A stretch of 64,000 nucleotides of DNA from Burkholderiaceae bacterium (GTDB lineage: Bacteria; Pseudomonadota; Gammaproteobacteria; Burkholderiales; Burkholderiaceae_B), in contig JAGOAJ010000001.1 in the NCBI GenBank assembly GCA_017983955.1, positions 62,001 to 126,000 on the forward strand. Direction: 5' to 3'. This document shows, one piece after another, positions 16,473 to 24,888 of the stretch. Position numbers and translations under genes: made by a program. The stretch's first letter is position 1. Every line of letters begins with the position of its first letter. The notes below the pieces were generated by a model. It did not search any database. It was given only the letters and a program-made list of their open reading frames with translations, and was not told where the DNA came from.

Positions 16473-18899
16473 ATGGCTAAAACCGACGTATTACAGCCCT
16501 ACAAATCCAAACGTGATTTTTCCATTACCACCGAGCCCGGCGAAGGCGGAAGCGCCAATGAATCCACCCGCTCATTTGTCGTCCAAAAACACTGGGCCAG
16601 TCACCTGCATTACGATTTCAGGCTAGAGCTGGACGGAACGATGAAAAGCTGGGCCGTACCCAAAGGCCCCAGCTTGGATAACACCGATAAACGTATGGCT
16701 GTACATGTCGAAGACCATCCCATTTCGTACAACACATTTGAAGGTCAGATTCCCGCCAAGCAGTATGGCGCAGGGAAAGTGATTATTTGGGACAAAGGTG
16801 TATGGATGCCTTTAGGGGACGCACGTAAGGGCTATCAGGAAGGAAATCTGAAGTTCGAGCTGCATGGCCATAAATTGCGTGGGAAATGGGTTTTAGTCAG
16901 AATGAAAGGCAAGCAAAACAAACAAGATGCTTGGCTGCTGATCAAAGAAAATGACGAGTTTTCACGTTCCACCAATGAATTCAGCGTGGTCGATGAAATG
17001 CCTGATAGCGTCGCACACCTAAGCGCTGACAAAGCCAACCTACCAGCCACCTTCAAGCCTCAACTAGCTACGCTGGTAGATTCGCCTCCCAGTGCATCTT
17101 CACAGTGGCTTTACGAAATCAAGTTCGATGGATACCGATTATTAGCGCGTGTTAAAAAGAGCCGGGTTCAGCTATACACGCGTAACACAAACGACTGGAC
17201 AAACCGCCTTCCTGAGCTGGCAGCACAATTAAAGGCTAATCATTTGCCTGAAGGCTGGTATGACGGTGAGATTGTTATGCTCGACGAACACGGTCTGCCG
17301 GACTTTCAAGCCTTGCAGAATGCTTTTGACAGCTCAACTACTAAAGACATTGTCTATTTTCTATTTGACCTCCCCTACTGCGATGGCATGGATTTACGGA
17401 CGGAGCCACTTATCCTACGCCGCCAAAAATTACGAGAGCTGCTTGAGCACGTCAAAGGCGGCACAATTCGTTTCAGTGATACCTTCGACGTGCCCGGACG
17501 CGACATCGTTGCCTCGGCGTGCAAGCTTGGGCTGGAAGGCGTCATTGGTAAGAAAAAGGCGTCCCACTATGTGTCTGGGCGATCATCCGAGTGGATAAAA
17601 CTGAAATGTGGTTTTCGGCAAGAGTTCGTGATTGGCGGTTACACCGACCCTCAGGGTTCTCGCACGGGAATAGGCTCTTTATTACTGGGCATACACGATG
17701 CAGCTGGGGCCTTGGTTTATGTGGGAAATGTGGGCACGGGCTTTAACGCAAAAACGCTTACCGATATCAAGCAAAAGCTGCAGGCGCTGCACACAACAAA
17801 AAACCCCTTCTCTTCAACTACAGGCATTGACGAAAAGTCACATTGGGTAAAGCCGGCAATGCTGGCAGAGGTATCGTTCGGTCAATGGACCAAGAATGGA
17901 AATGTACGTCATGCTGTTTTTCATGGCTTGCGCAGTGATAAGCCAGTCAGGAACATCATCAAGGAGAGTCCTATGCAGACCGATATCAAACCGGTCGAAT
18001 TGAACTCACTGCTCGCCACACTCAAAGTGACTCATCCCGAGCGTGTAGTGGATGCGTCATCCAACACACGCAAGATAGATCTCCTTCGCTACTACGCGTT
18101 GGTCGCACCGCTTATGCAGGAACACCTGAAGGGGCGGCCCGTGTCCTTGGTGCGCGCACCACAGGGTATCAATGGCCAGATATTCTTTCAGAAGCATCTG
18201 GATACGGAGAAAATGGCGGGTGTACATCAATTGTCACCCAAACTAGACCCAGGCCATGATCCGCTAATGGAAATAGTCTCTGCGCAAGGACTTCTCAGTG
18301 CGGCGCAAATGAATACGATCGAGCTCCATACTTGGAATGCCGTTAAAACGGTAATTGCTAAACCAGATCGAATGATCTTCGACCTGGATCCAGGCGAAGG
18401 CGTCGAATGGCCTGCAATGCAAGAGGCAGCGCTGGTCGTGCATGCTTTTCTTAATGAACTGGAGCTGGAATCATTTGTGAAGACCAGCGGAGGCAAGGGC
18501 CTGCATGTGGTTGTGCCACTACAACGGCGGCACGACTGGGATACAGTGAAAGACTTCTCACATGCCATCGTGTTGCACCTAAGCAAAACGCTACCAACAC
18601 GCTTTTCCGCCTTAAGCGGGCCTCGCAACCGCGTAGGTAAAGTGTTTGTCGATTATCTGCGCAACGGCTTTGGCGCTACCACTGTGGCGGCATGGTCAGC
18701 TCGCGCCCGGCCTGGCATGGGCGTGTCGGTACCCATTGCTTGGGATGAAGTCAAAACCCTGCACAGCTCGGCGCAATGGAGGATTGCCAATATCCATGAG
18801 CGTCTGGATAAAGGTAATGAGCCGTGGAAAGACTACAAAAAGGCAGCGCGTACGCTGACTGCGGCCATGAAAACATTGAGTTTTAAGGCAGGCAGATAG
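16473..18899 (+). CDS. ligD: Multifunctional ATP-dependent DNA ligase D
   Basis: 808 residues from the ATG one base after the ku stop; the longer open frame from 16407 only overlaps ku. Domains in order: 3'-phosphoesterase (about 20-165; KHWASHLHYDFRLEL and the AVPKGPSLD segment), ATP-dependent ligase (about 200-510; catalytic Lys217 in YEIKFDGYR, then EGVIGKKKASHYVSGRSSEWIKLK), and primase/polymerase (about 530-800; catalytic aspartates in FDLDPGEGVEWP, plus TSGGKGLHVVVPL). This is the PE-LIG-POL order known from Pseudomonas LigD. With Ku it repairs double-strand breaks by end joining, with end trimming and fill-in. All three active sites look intact. Confidence 0.97.
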   Translation: MAKTDVLQPYKSKRDFSITTEPGEGGSANESTRSFVVQKHWASHLHYDFRLELDGTMKSWAVPKGPSLDNTDKRMAVHVEDHPISYNTFEGQIPAKQYGAGKVIIWDKGVWMPLGDARKGYQEGNLKFELHGHKLRGKWVLVRMKGKQNKQDAWLLIKENDEFSRSTNEFSVVDEMPDSVAHLSADKANLPATFKPQLATLVDSPPSASSQWLYEIKFDGYRLLARVKKSRVQLYTRNTNDWTNRLPELAAQLKANHLPEGWYDGEIVMLDEHGLPDFQALQNAFDSSTTKDIVYFLFDLPYCDGMDLRTEPLILRRQKLRELLEHVKGGTIRFSDTFDVPGRDIVASACKLGLEGVIGKKKASHYVSGRSSEWIKLKCGFRQEFVIGGYTDPQGSRTGIGSLLLGIHDAAGALVYVGNVGTGFNAKTLTDIKQKLQALHTTKNPFSSTTGIDEKSHWVKPAMLAEVSFGQWTKNGNVRHAVFHGLRSDKPVRNIIKESPMQTDIKPVELNSLLATLKVTHPERVVDASSNTRKIDLLRYYALVAPLMQEHLKGRPVSLVRAPQGINGQIFFQKHLDTEKMAGVHQLSPKLDPGHDPLMEIVSAQGLLSAAQMNTIELHTWNAVKTVIAKPDRMIFDLDPGEGVEWPAMQEAALVVHAFLNELELESFVKTSGGKGLHVVVPLQRRHDWDTVKDFSHAIVLHLSKTLPTRFSALSGPRNRVGKVFVDYLRNGFGATTVAAWSARARPGMGVSVPIAWDEVKTLHSSAQWRIANIHERLDKGNEPWKDYKKAARTLTAAMKTLSFKAGR

Positions 18900-18991
18900 C
18901 TGCTTGAAAGTTGGAGCCCGCCTTTTTATGCAACCTGCCTCAGGAATGAAACTGGCAGCCCTATCGCATCTGAGCCTTTACGGAGATCATC

Positions 18992-19183
18992 ATGGAAACT
19001 CAAAAAAAGCATGACAACAAGTCATCTGGCGCCGACGTTCAAAATGACGACACCCCGCGTGACCAACAAAAAAGCCACGGTACACAACAGCATCGCAGTA
19101 AAAAGGAAGGTCATGCCACTCAAATCGGTTCTGGGCACGATCAACAAAGCAGCCGTGCCGATAAGGCACACAACAAGCGATGA
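18992..19183 (+). CDS. Small hydrophilic, low-complexity protein
   Basis: 63 residues, almost entirely polar (Lys, His, Gln, Asp, Ser, Asn), beginning METQKKHDNKSSG. No hydrophobic core is evident, so it is probably disordered. GGAG lies about 9 bases before the ATG, which supports translation. Composition recalls small hydrophilic stress or desiccation proteins, but there is no recognisable motif and I do not assign a family. It lies about 90 bases after ligD and before a broken SDR gene. Confidence 0.5.
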   Translation: METQKKHDNKSSGADVQNDDTPRDQQKSHGTQQHRSKKEGHATQIGSGHDQQSSRADKAHNKR

Positions 19184-19210
19184 TAGGTGGCGCTGATAAA
19201 AGAGTACCTC

Positions 19211-19553
19211 ATGGCTACGACTGACAACGTCAACACCCCCCAGACAGGCACACGTAAGCATCCCGAGCCCCCCCTTACCGGCTAACATCTGGAGAAGACG
19301 ACAATGCATACAGATCTCTGGGGATGTAAAGGACTCCGCATTCTGCAACCAAGCCGTCGAGCAAGCTGTCCAGGCTTTTGGTGGACTGGATATCCTGGTT
19401 AACAACGCAGCATTTCAGGAGCACGCAGAGTCCTTGCTCGATCTTACCGACGAGCGTTTCGATGAAATCATGCGAACCAATGTCTACGGATATTTTTATC
19501 CAGCAGATCAGCCAAGCCTTAATCTAATCATACGGCGGCATACAACTTGCTAG
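19211..19553 (+). pseudogene. Internally deleted SDR-family oxidoreductase (YghA/YhdF type)
   Basis: An ATG at 19211 opens a 24-codon polar stretch typical of the N-terminal tail of general-stress SDRs, ending at a TAA. Downstream, in a different frame (about 19284-19498), the sequence reads RQCIQISGDVKDSAFCNQAVEQ and then GLDILVNNAAFQEHAESLLDLTDERFDEIMRTNVYGYF. This is the middle of such an SDR, including the NNAA motif. The glycine-rich cofactor motif and the whole catalytic YxxxK half are missing. The gene is therefore a remnant formed by deletions, left between the end-joining genes and the GH15 gene. Confidence 0.85.
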
Positions 19554-19591
19554 AGAACGGCTAGATTCCAAGCACCAGTCAGAGCCTGCCA

Positions 19592-21436
19592 ATGCCATTG
19601 CCTATCGAAGATTACGCCCTAATAGGGGACGGACAAACTGCCGCTTTAGTAGGTAGCGATGGTTCTATTGACTGGCTCTGCTTGCCTCGTTTTGATTCAC
19701 CTGCGTGTTTTTCCGCCCTATTGGGCAGGCCTGAGCACGGGCGATGGTTGATCGCGCCTAGTTGTCAGATACTGGGTATACAGCGCCGCTATCGACCCGG
19801 CACCCTGATTCTGGAAACCCTGTTTGAAACAGAAACAGGTGCTGTCCGAGTGGTCGATTTCATGCCATTCTCTGAAAAAAGGCGTGACATCGTGCGGATG
19901 GTGCAGGGTTTAAGAGGCCAGGTCACTATGCAGATGGAGCTGGTCATCCGTTTCGACTATGGGTCGGTGGTGCCCTGGGTTAGACAGGAAAATGGCGCCT
20001 TGCTGGCAACCACGGGGCCGGATACCTTAGAGCTTTATACCAGTGTCAGCCTGTATGGCGAAGATATGAAAACACTGGCGAATTTCCAGGTAAATGAAGG
20101 TGATGGCGTCTCTTTTAGTTTGAACTATCGTCCCTCTTATGAAGAGGACCTGCTCCCGCTAAATGCAACGCAGGCATTGCAAGATACGGAAAGAAAATGG
20201 CTGCTCTGGACGGCGCGGTCTAACTATAAAGGGCGCTGGCATGATGCAGTAATGCGTTCGCTGATTACCTTGAAAGCCTTGATTTACAGACCTACTGGTG
20301 GAATGGTGGCCGCACCCACTACCTCCCTGCCCGAACGATGGAAAGGCGTTCGCAACTGGGATTATCGTTATTGTTGGCTACGCGACTCTACTTTTACTCT
20401 CAATGCCATGTTATTGGCCGGTTACCACGACGAAGCGATAGCCTGGCGCGAATGGTTAAGGCGTGCCGTCTGTGGCCCCGAGGATCTGAAGATACTCTAC
20501 AGCGTTACCGGCGAACGACGCCTGGAAGAACACGAGCTGGCTTGGCTTCCTGGTTATATGGGTGCAGTCCCGGTTCGGGTAGGAAATGCTGCCTCTAAGC
20601 AATTTCAACTGGATGTCTATGGCGAAGTAATGGACACCTTACACTTGTCGCGTGCGGCTGGCTTGCCGCCCTTACCGGAAGTTTGGCGTATACAGCTTGC
20701 TTTACTGAAATTCCTGGAGGATCAGTGGCGAGAACCCGATGAAGGGATTTGGGAGGTACGCGGGCCACGTCGCCACTTTACGCATTCCAAAATGATGGCC
20801 TGGGTGGCATTTGATCGAGCAGTCAAGGATATGGAAACCTATGGCCATGATGGCCCCCTGGAACGCTGGCGACAGGTGCGCGACGAAATACACGCCCAAG
20901 TGTGTAGCGAAGGCTACAACGCCCAAGAAAATACCTTTGTCCAGTTTTATGGGTCAAATCACTTAGACGCAAGTCTGCTGCTAATGCCTCAAGTTGGATT
21001 TTTGCCTCCTGACGATAACCGGGTCTTAGGCACCATCGCCGCCATAGAACGGCATCTGCTGGTGCAGGGGCTAGTGCTGCGCTATTCGCGTATAGCTCAG
21101 GTCGATGCCTTGCCGCCTGGCGAAAGCTCTTTCCTGCCCTGCTCTTTCTGGCTAGCGGATGCCATGGTGCTGACAGGACGCCGCGCCGAAGGCGAAGCCC
21201 TGTTCGAAAGGCTACTGGCGCTTTGTAACGACGTAGGGTTGCTTGCAGAAGAATACGACCCTAATAAACGACGCATGCTGGGAAACTTTCCACAGGCTCT
21301 GACGCATATGGCGCTGATCAATAGTGCTTGTCTTCTCTCCATTTCCACGAAACAGGCCGAACACGCTTCCAAGAAAAGGGAGCGTCCTACAGCTGCGAGC
21401 CAGATACCTGACCTCAGTACGCCTGCGCACTCTTAA
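19592..21436 (+). CDS. Glycoside hydrolase family 15 protein
   Basis: 614 residues. The N-terminal beta-rich domain starts with IEDYALIGDGQTAALVGSDGSIDWLCLPRFDSPACF, the standard opening of bacterial GH15 proteins. It is followed by the (alpha/alpha)6 barrel with GVRNWDYRYCWLRDSTFTLNAML and a C-terminal FLPCSFWLADAMVLTGRRAEGEALFERLL. Family activities include glucoamylase and trehalase; the substrate here is not evident, and no signal peptide is seen, so it should be cytoplasmic. Genes of this family often sit with stress-induced SDR and trehalose genes. An SDR gene follows after 11 bases. Confidence 0.92.
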   Translation: MPLPIEDYALIGDGQTAALVGSDGSIDWLCLPRFDSPACFSALLGRPEHGRWLIAPSCQILGIQRRYRPGTLILETLFETETGAVRVVDFMPFSEKRRDIVRMVQGLRGQVTMQMELVIRFDYGSVVPWVRQENGALLATTGPDTLELYTSVSLYGEDMKTLANFQVNEGDGVSFSLNYRPSYEEDLLPLNATQALQDTERKWLLWTARSNYKGRWHDAVMRSLITLKALIYRPTGGMVAAPTTSLPERWKGVRNWDYRYCWLRDSTFTLNAMLLAGYHDEAIAWREWLRRAVCGPEDLKILYSVTGERRLEEHELAWLPGYMGAVPVRVGNAASKQFQLDVYGEVMDTLHLSRAAGLPPLPEVWRIQLALLKFLEDQWREPDEGIWEVRGPRRHFTHSKMMAWVAFDRAVKDMETYGHDGPLERWRQVRDEIHAQVCSEGYNAQENTFVQFYGSNHLDASLLLMPQVGFLPPDDNRVLGTIAAIERHLLVQGLVLRYSRIAQVDALPPGESSFLPCSFWLADAMVLTGRRAEGEALFERLLALCNDVGLLAEEYDPNKRRMLGNFPQALTHMALINSACLLSISTKQAEHASKKRERPTAASQIPDLSTPAHS

Positions 21437-21447
21437 GGAAAAGCACG

Positions 21448-22485
21448 ATGACCTATTACAAAACACTGAACACCATGAAGACCTCAGTTCGCACAGGACA
21501 GCCGCTAGTCGTGGTTATCACAGGAGCATCAGCAGGTGTGGGTCGCGCAACGGCCTTGGAGTTTGCCAAGCGTGGCGCGCGCATAGGCTTATTAGCACGT
21601 GGTCAAGAAGGGCTGGATGCAACAGTGCGCGACGTAGAGTTGGCTGGGGGCGAAGGGTACGCCTTATCTGTGGACATGGCGGATGATAGGGCCGTGGAGC
21701 AGGCGGCTGCACAAATTGAAATGACGCTAGGCGACATTGACATCTGGATCAACAACGCCATGGTAACGATATTTTCACCGTTTAAACAAATTACCCCAGA
21801 CGAATTTCGGCGCGTTACTGATGTCACTTACCTGGGGTTCGTCCATGGCACCAGGGCGGCGCTAAAACGTATGCTTCCCCGCGATCACGGGGTAATAGTG
21901 CAGGTCAGCTCGGCGTTGGCTTACCGCAGCATACCCTTGCAATCGGCCTATTGCGGGGCCAAACATGCGGTGACCGGCTTTACAGATTCACTGCGTAGTG
22001 AATTAATGCACGATAACAGCCGAGTACGCATTACTGCCGTGCAATTGCCTGCCATGAATACGCCCCAGTTCGGTTGGGCGCGCAGCCGTATGGCAAATTT
22101 GCCCCAGCCTGTACCGCCAATTTTCCAGCCTGAAGTGGCGGCTCGGGCCATAGTCTGGGCCACTGAACATAAACGGCGTGAAGTGCCGGTGGGGGCACCG
22201 ACCCTACTAGCTGAATGGGTACAAAAAATTGCGCCTGGGTTAGCCGACCGCTATTTAGGAGCTACAGGCTATGGCAGCCAACAAATCGAAGGCGAGCCCG
22301 ATAGCGGCGACAGGCCTGACAATTTATTTGATCCCGTAGCTGGCGATCCCGGCATACATGGGCGATTTGGTGATCGTGCGCTGGATCGCAGCAAAGAGCT
22401 TTGGGCGGTACAGCATCGCCATTGGCTGCTGGGTGCAACCTTGGCTGTAGGGGCCTTATTGTGGATGAATAGGCATAAATCATGA
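21448..22485 (+). CDS. Short-chain dehydrogenase/reductase with C-terminal extension
   Basis: 345 residues. The Rossmann motif is VVITGASAGVGRATALEFAKRGARIGLLARG near residue 20; NNAMV marks strand beta-4, and the catalytic YCGAKHAV (YxxxK) lies near residue 170 with the upstream serine in VQVSSAL. Beyond about residue 255 there is an extra segment ending in a hydrophobic helix (WLLGATLAVGALLWM) that could anchor the enzyme to the membrane. AAGGAA lies ahead of the ATG. Its stop overlaps the start of the ASRT-family gene (ATGA), so the two proteins are translationally coupled. The substrate is unknown. Confidence 0.9.
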   Translation: MTYYKTLNTMKTSVRTGQPLVVVITGASAGVGRATALEFAKRGARIGLLARGQEGLDATVRDVELAGGEGYALSVDMADDRAVEQAAAQIEMTLGDIDIWINNAMVTIFSPFKQITPDEFRRVTDVTYLGFVHGTRAALKRMLPRDHGVIVQVSSALAYRSIPLQSAYCGAKHAVTGFTDSLRSELMHDNSRVRITAVQLPAMNTPQFGWARSRMANLPQPVPPIFQPEVAARAIVWATEHKRREVPVGAPTLLAEWVQKIAPGLADRYLGATGYGSQQIEGEPDSGDRPDNLFDPVAGDPGIHGRFGDRALDRSKELWAVQHRHWLLGATLAVGALLWMNRHKS

Positions 22486-22856
22486 ATCTAGGAAAAACTC
22501 TATGGGCTATTGCCGAAGGCTATATTCCAGCGGACAGCACCAATGGCGACGACCCACGCTACCTAAGCCATGAAACTGCGTGTCTACTAAATACCAACAA
22601 CGAGGATGTAGATGTAGCTATCACTATCTATTATGAAGATAGGGAGCCGGCGGGACCTTATCATGTACATGTAGGGGCCAGGCGCACAGTGCACTTGCGC
22701 TTTAACGACCTGCGCGATCCCGAAATCATTCCGCGTGATACGCCCTACTCCAGTGTGTTTCAGTCATCACTGCCCATCATAGTGCAGCACACTCGGCTGG
22801 ATTCCCGCCAGCCAGCGCTGGCCTTACTTAGCACGATGGCCTATAGCGGTAGCTAA
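22482..22856 (+). CDS. Sensory rhodopsin transducer (ASRT) family protein
   Basis: 124 residues, a close full-length match from memory to the Anabaena sensory rhodopsin transducer family. It has GKTLWAIAEGYIP, then YLSHETACLLNTN, ITIYYEDREPAGPY, the HLRFNDLRDPE block, and VQHTRLDSRQPALALLSTMAY at the end. Known members are small soluble beta-sandwich tetramers. In Anabaena the protein binds the photoreceptor and has been reported to bind DNA, but many homologues occur in organisms without rhodopsin. No opsin gene is in this window. It is coupled to an SDR by an ATGA overlap; a general sugar- or stress-related role is possible but unproven. Confidence 0.92.
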   Translation: MNLGKTLWAIAEGYIPADSTNGDDPRYLSHETACLLNTNNEDVDVAITIYYEDREPAGPYHVHVGARRTVHLRFNDLRDPEIIPRDTPYSSVFQSSLPIIVQHTRLDSRQPALALLSTMAYSGS

Positions 22857-22884
22857 GTACGTCGCTGCCACAGTCCCCTGGGCC

Positions 22885-22911
22885 TAAAGATTCTTTTTCT
22901 TCTGCCGTTAT
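22885..22911 (+). promoter_or_regulatory. Sigma-28 (FliA) promoter of the chemoreceptor gene
   Basis: TAAAGATT (22885-22892), an 11-base spacer, then GCCGTTAT (22904-22911). This matches the flagellar sigma-28 consensus TAAAGTTT-N11-GCCGATAA at seven and six of eight positions with exact spacing. Transcription would start near 22919, about 86 bases before the chemoreceptor ATG. It ties the receptor to the flagellar/chemotaxis regulon. Confidence 0.8.
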
Positions 22912-23004
22912 TAGTCACATTCACGTCGTATCGCTGACCGCCTGATAGCCCATCAGTCTGCAGTCTTTACCGCGTGTAGCCCATCATTGCGCCAGGAGAT
23001 GTAA

Positions 23005-24765
23005 ATGCGTTGGTTCAACCACCTGAAAGTAGGCACCAAATTAATAGGTAGCTTTTTAATCGTCGCCATCATCGCAGCCATCATAGGCCTGATCGGAATT
23101 CGTTCCGTAGCCGAGTTGAATGGCTTGATGGCCACCATGTACAGCCGTGACATTATTGGCTTGCGCCTGGCCTCGAATACCAGCATACAGTTGCTTTCGG
23201 CAGAACGCGCAATACGCAATGCCATGCTGGTGCGCACCACAGAGGAACGCCAGCGGCACCTCCAGGCTACCGAGGACTTCTTAAATGGTGCCCAAAAGGA
23301 ACTCGCTCAACTGGACCCTTCGTTCACCACTGAACAAGGCCGGGCCTTGCTGCAAGAAGCCAGGGACACCTTGGGAGTCTATCAAAAAGCCTTGCATAAT
23401 GTGGTCGCGCTGGTTACCACTGAAGCCATCGGCGATCCTAACTCGCGCTCAATGACAATCATGTCTCAGGAGGTACGCCCCATCGCCAATAAAATGGGGG
23501 AACTCACCAACACCCTGATAGAACGCAAGCTCGAAGACTCGCACGCTCTGGATGTGCAAGCGGAAACACTGAATAAACAGGTAATGAGGTTGATGATAGG
23601 CCTAACCGCATTTGGCGCCATACTCGCCATCCTGATAGGCGCGCTGATAACACGCGTACTGACCCGCCAACTGGGCGGAGAACCCCTGGAAGTCGCCAAT
23701 ATCGCGTACTCTATTGCCGAAGGCAATTTGAACACCAAAATAGATGCCGCCCGCGCACCTCATGGCAGCGTGGTCGCTGCCATGAGCCAGATGCAAGCTT
23801 CCTTGCGCAAGGTGGTTGCGGCAGTGCGCGCCAGCAGCGACAGCATAGCGACCGGATCCAGTCAAATTGCCATAGGCAATGCCGATCTGTCCCAACGCAC
23901 CGAAGAACAAGCCGCCAATATCACTGAAACGGCTGCTGCCATGGAAGAACTGTCCAGCACAGTGAAAAGCAATGCTGAAGTAGCGCGTCAGGCGGCACAA
24001 CTGTCGTCCAGCGCCAGCGTCGCTGCCGTTGAAGGTGGCGTAGTGGTTGGCAATGTCGTCAAGACCATGGATGAAATGAACGCCTCTTCCAAAAAGATCG
24101 TTGAAATCATTGATGTTATTGATGGCATAGCCTTCCAGACCAACATCTTGGCACTGAATGCCGCCGTAGAAGCAGCCCGCGCTGGCGAACAAGGTCGTGG
24201 ATTCGCCGTGGTAGCCAGCGAGGTCCGTAGCCTGGCGCAACGCAGCGCCTCGGCCGCACGCGACATTAAAAACCTGATCGACGACAGTGTTAATAAAGTA
24301 GAAACCGGCACCAAGATGGTACATGCCGCCGGTGAGTCCATGCAGGGCATAGTCATGCAGGTCAAGCACGTAACCGACCTGATTAACGACATTAGCGCAG
24401 CGACCACGGAACAAACCACAGGCCTGTCGCAAATTAATGACGCCGTGGTGCAATTAAGCGATGTCACCCAGCAAAACGCCGCCTTGGTCGAGCAGTCCGC
24501 CACGGCTGCAGAAAGCCTAAGCGAACAAGCACAACACATGGTGGATGTGGTCAGGGTCTTTCAAATAGGCGCAGACAGCCAGCAGGCTGTGGCCGCAACA
24601 GCTCGCTCGGCACGTACGCCTATGCGCACACTTACGCCGACACGTCCCGCCGCACCAGCACCTGTGGCCGCCCCTACCCCTGCTGCTAAAAGCCGCTTAC
24701 CGTTAACGCCTGCCCCAAAACTGGCTGCTGCAGGTAACGTCAATGATGACTGGGAAGAGTTCTAA
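23005..24765 (+). CDS. Methyl-accepting chemotaxis protein
   Basis: 586 residues. TM1 is at about 11-33 (GSFLIVAIIAAIIGLIGI), followed by a four-helix-bundle periplasmic sensor (about 35-190), TM2 at about 191-213, and HAMP with GGEPLEVANIAYSIAEGNL. The long cytoplasmic coiled coil has the hairpin tip IDGIAFQTNILALNAAVEAARAGEQGRGFAVVASEVR. After a Pro/Ala-rich linker, the C-terminus is DWEEF, a CheR/CheB-tethering xWxxF pentapeptide as in E. coli Tar and Tsr (NWETF). It senses a periplasmic ligand (unknown) and signals through CheA/CheW. AGGAG lies before the ATG and a sigma-28 promoter lies upstream. Confidence 0.95.
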   Translation: MRWFNHLKVGTKLIGSFLIVAIIAAIIGLIGIRSVAELNGLMATMYSRDIIGLRLASNTSIQLLSAERAIRNAMLVRTTEERQRHLQATEDFLNGAQKELAQLDPSFTTEQGRALLQEARDTLGVYQKALHNVVALVTTEAIGDPNSRSMTIMSQEVRPIANKMGELTNTLIERKLEDSHALDVQAETLNKQVMRLMIGLTAFGAILAILIGALITRVLTRQLGGEPLEVANIAYSIAEGNLNTKIDAARAPHGSVVAAMSQMQASLRKVVAAVRASSDSIATGSSQIAIGNADLSQRTEEQAANITETAAAMEELSSTVKSNAEVARQAAQLSSSASVAAVEGGVVVGNVVKTMDEMNASSKKIVEIIDVIDGIAFQTNILALNAAVEAARAGEQGRGFAVVASEVRSLAQRSASAARDIKNLIDDSVNKVETGTKMVHAAGESMQGIVMQVKHVTDLINDISAATTEQTTGLSQINDAVVQLSDVTQQNAALVEQSATAAESLSEQAQHMVDVVRVFQIGADSQQAVAATARSARTPMRTLTPTRPAAPAPVAAPTPAAKSRLPLTPAPKLAAAGNVNDDWEEF

Positions 24766-24787
24766 GTCAGGGCCATTGTTCCAAATA

Positions 24788-24823
24788 TAGGACTGTGATG
24801 GCGTAATCTGCCATCTAGTCCTA
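24788..24823 (+). terminator. Strong hairpin after the chemoreceptor gene
   Basis: TAGGACT-g-t-GATGGC (24788-24802), a 7-base loop, and GCCATC-ta-GTCCTA (24810-24823) form a stem of about 14 pairs with one bulge. It lies 22 bases after the chemoreceptor stop and before pirin. There is no run of T after it, so it may be a Rho-assisted terminator or an mRNA-stabilising hairpin rather than a classical intrinsic terminator. Confidence 0.5.
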
Positions 24824-24888
24824 GCATTGATCTAAAAGTAAACTAGCTTCAATGATGCGGCAAGCGCCGTTTTTTTTGGAGTTAGCAC

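Noticed and set aside
22482-22856. Inference that the organism is phototactic because it has an ASRT protein
   Set aside because: ASRT homologues occur in many rhodopsin-less bacteria and no opsin gene is present here.
23602-24453. Long open frame (283 codons) on the strand opposite the chemoreceptor
   Set aside because: It lies wholly antisense to the conserved signalling domain; its His/Gly-rich translation is what the complement of an Ala/Val/Asn-rich coiled coil produces.
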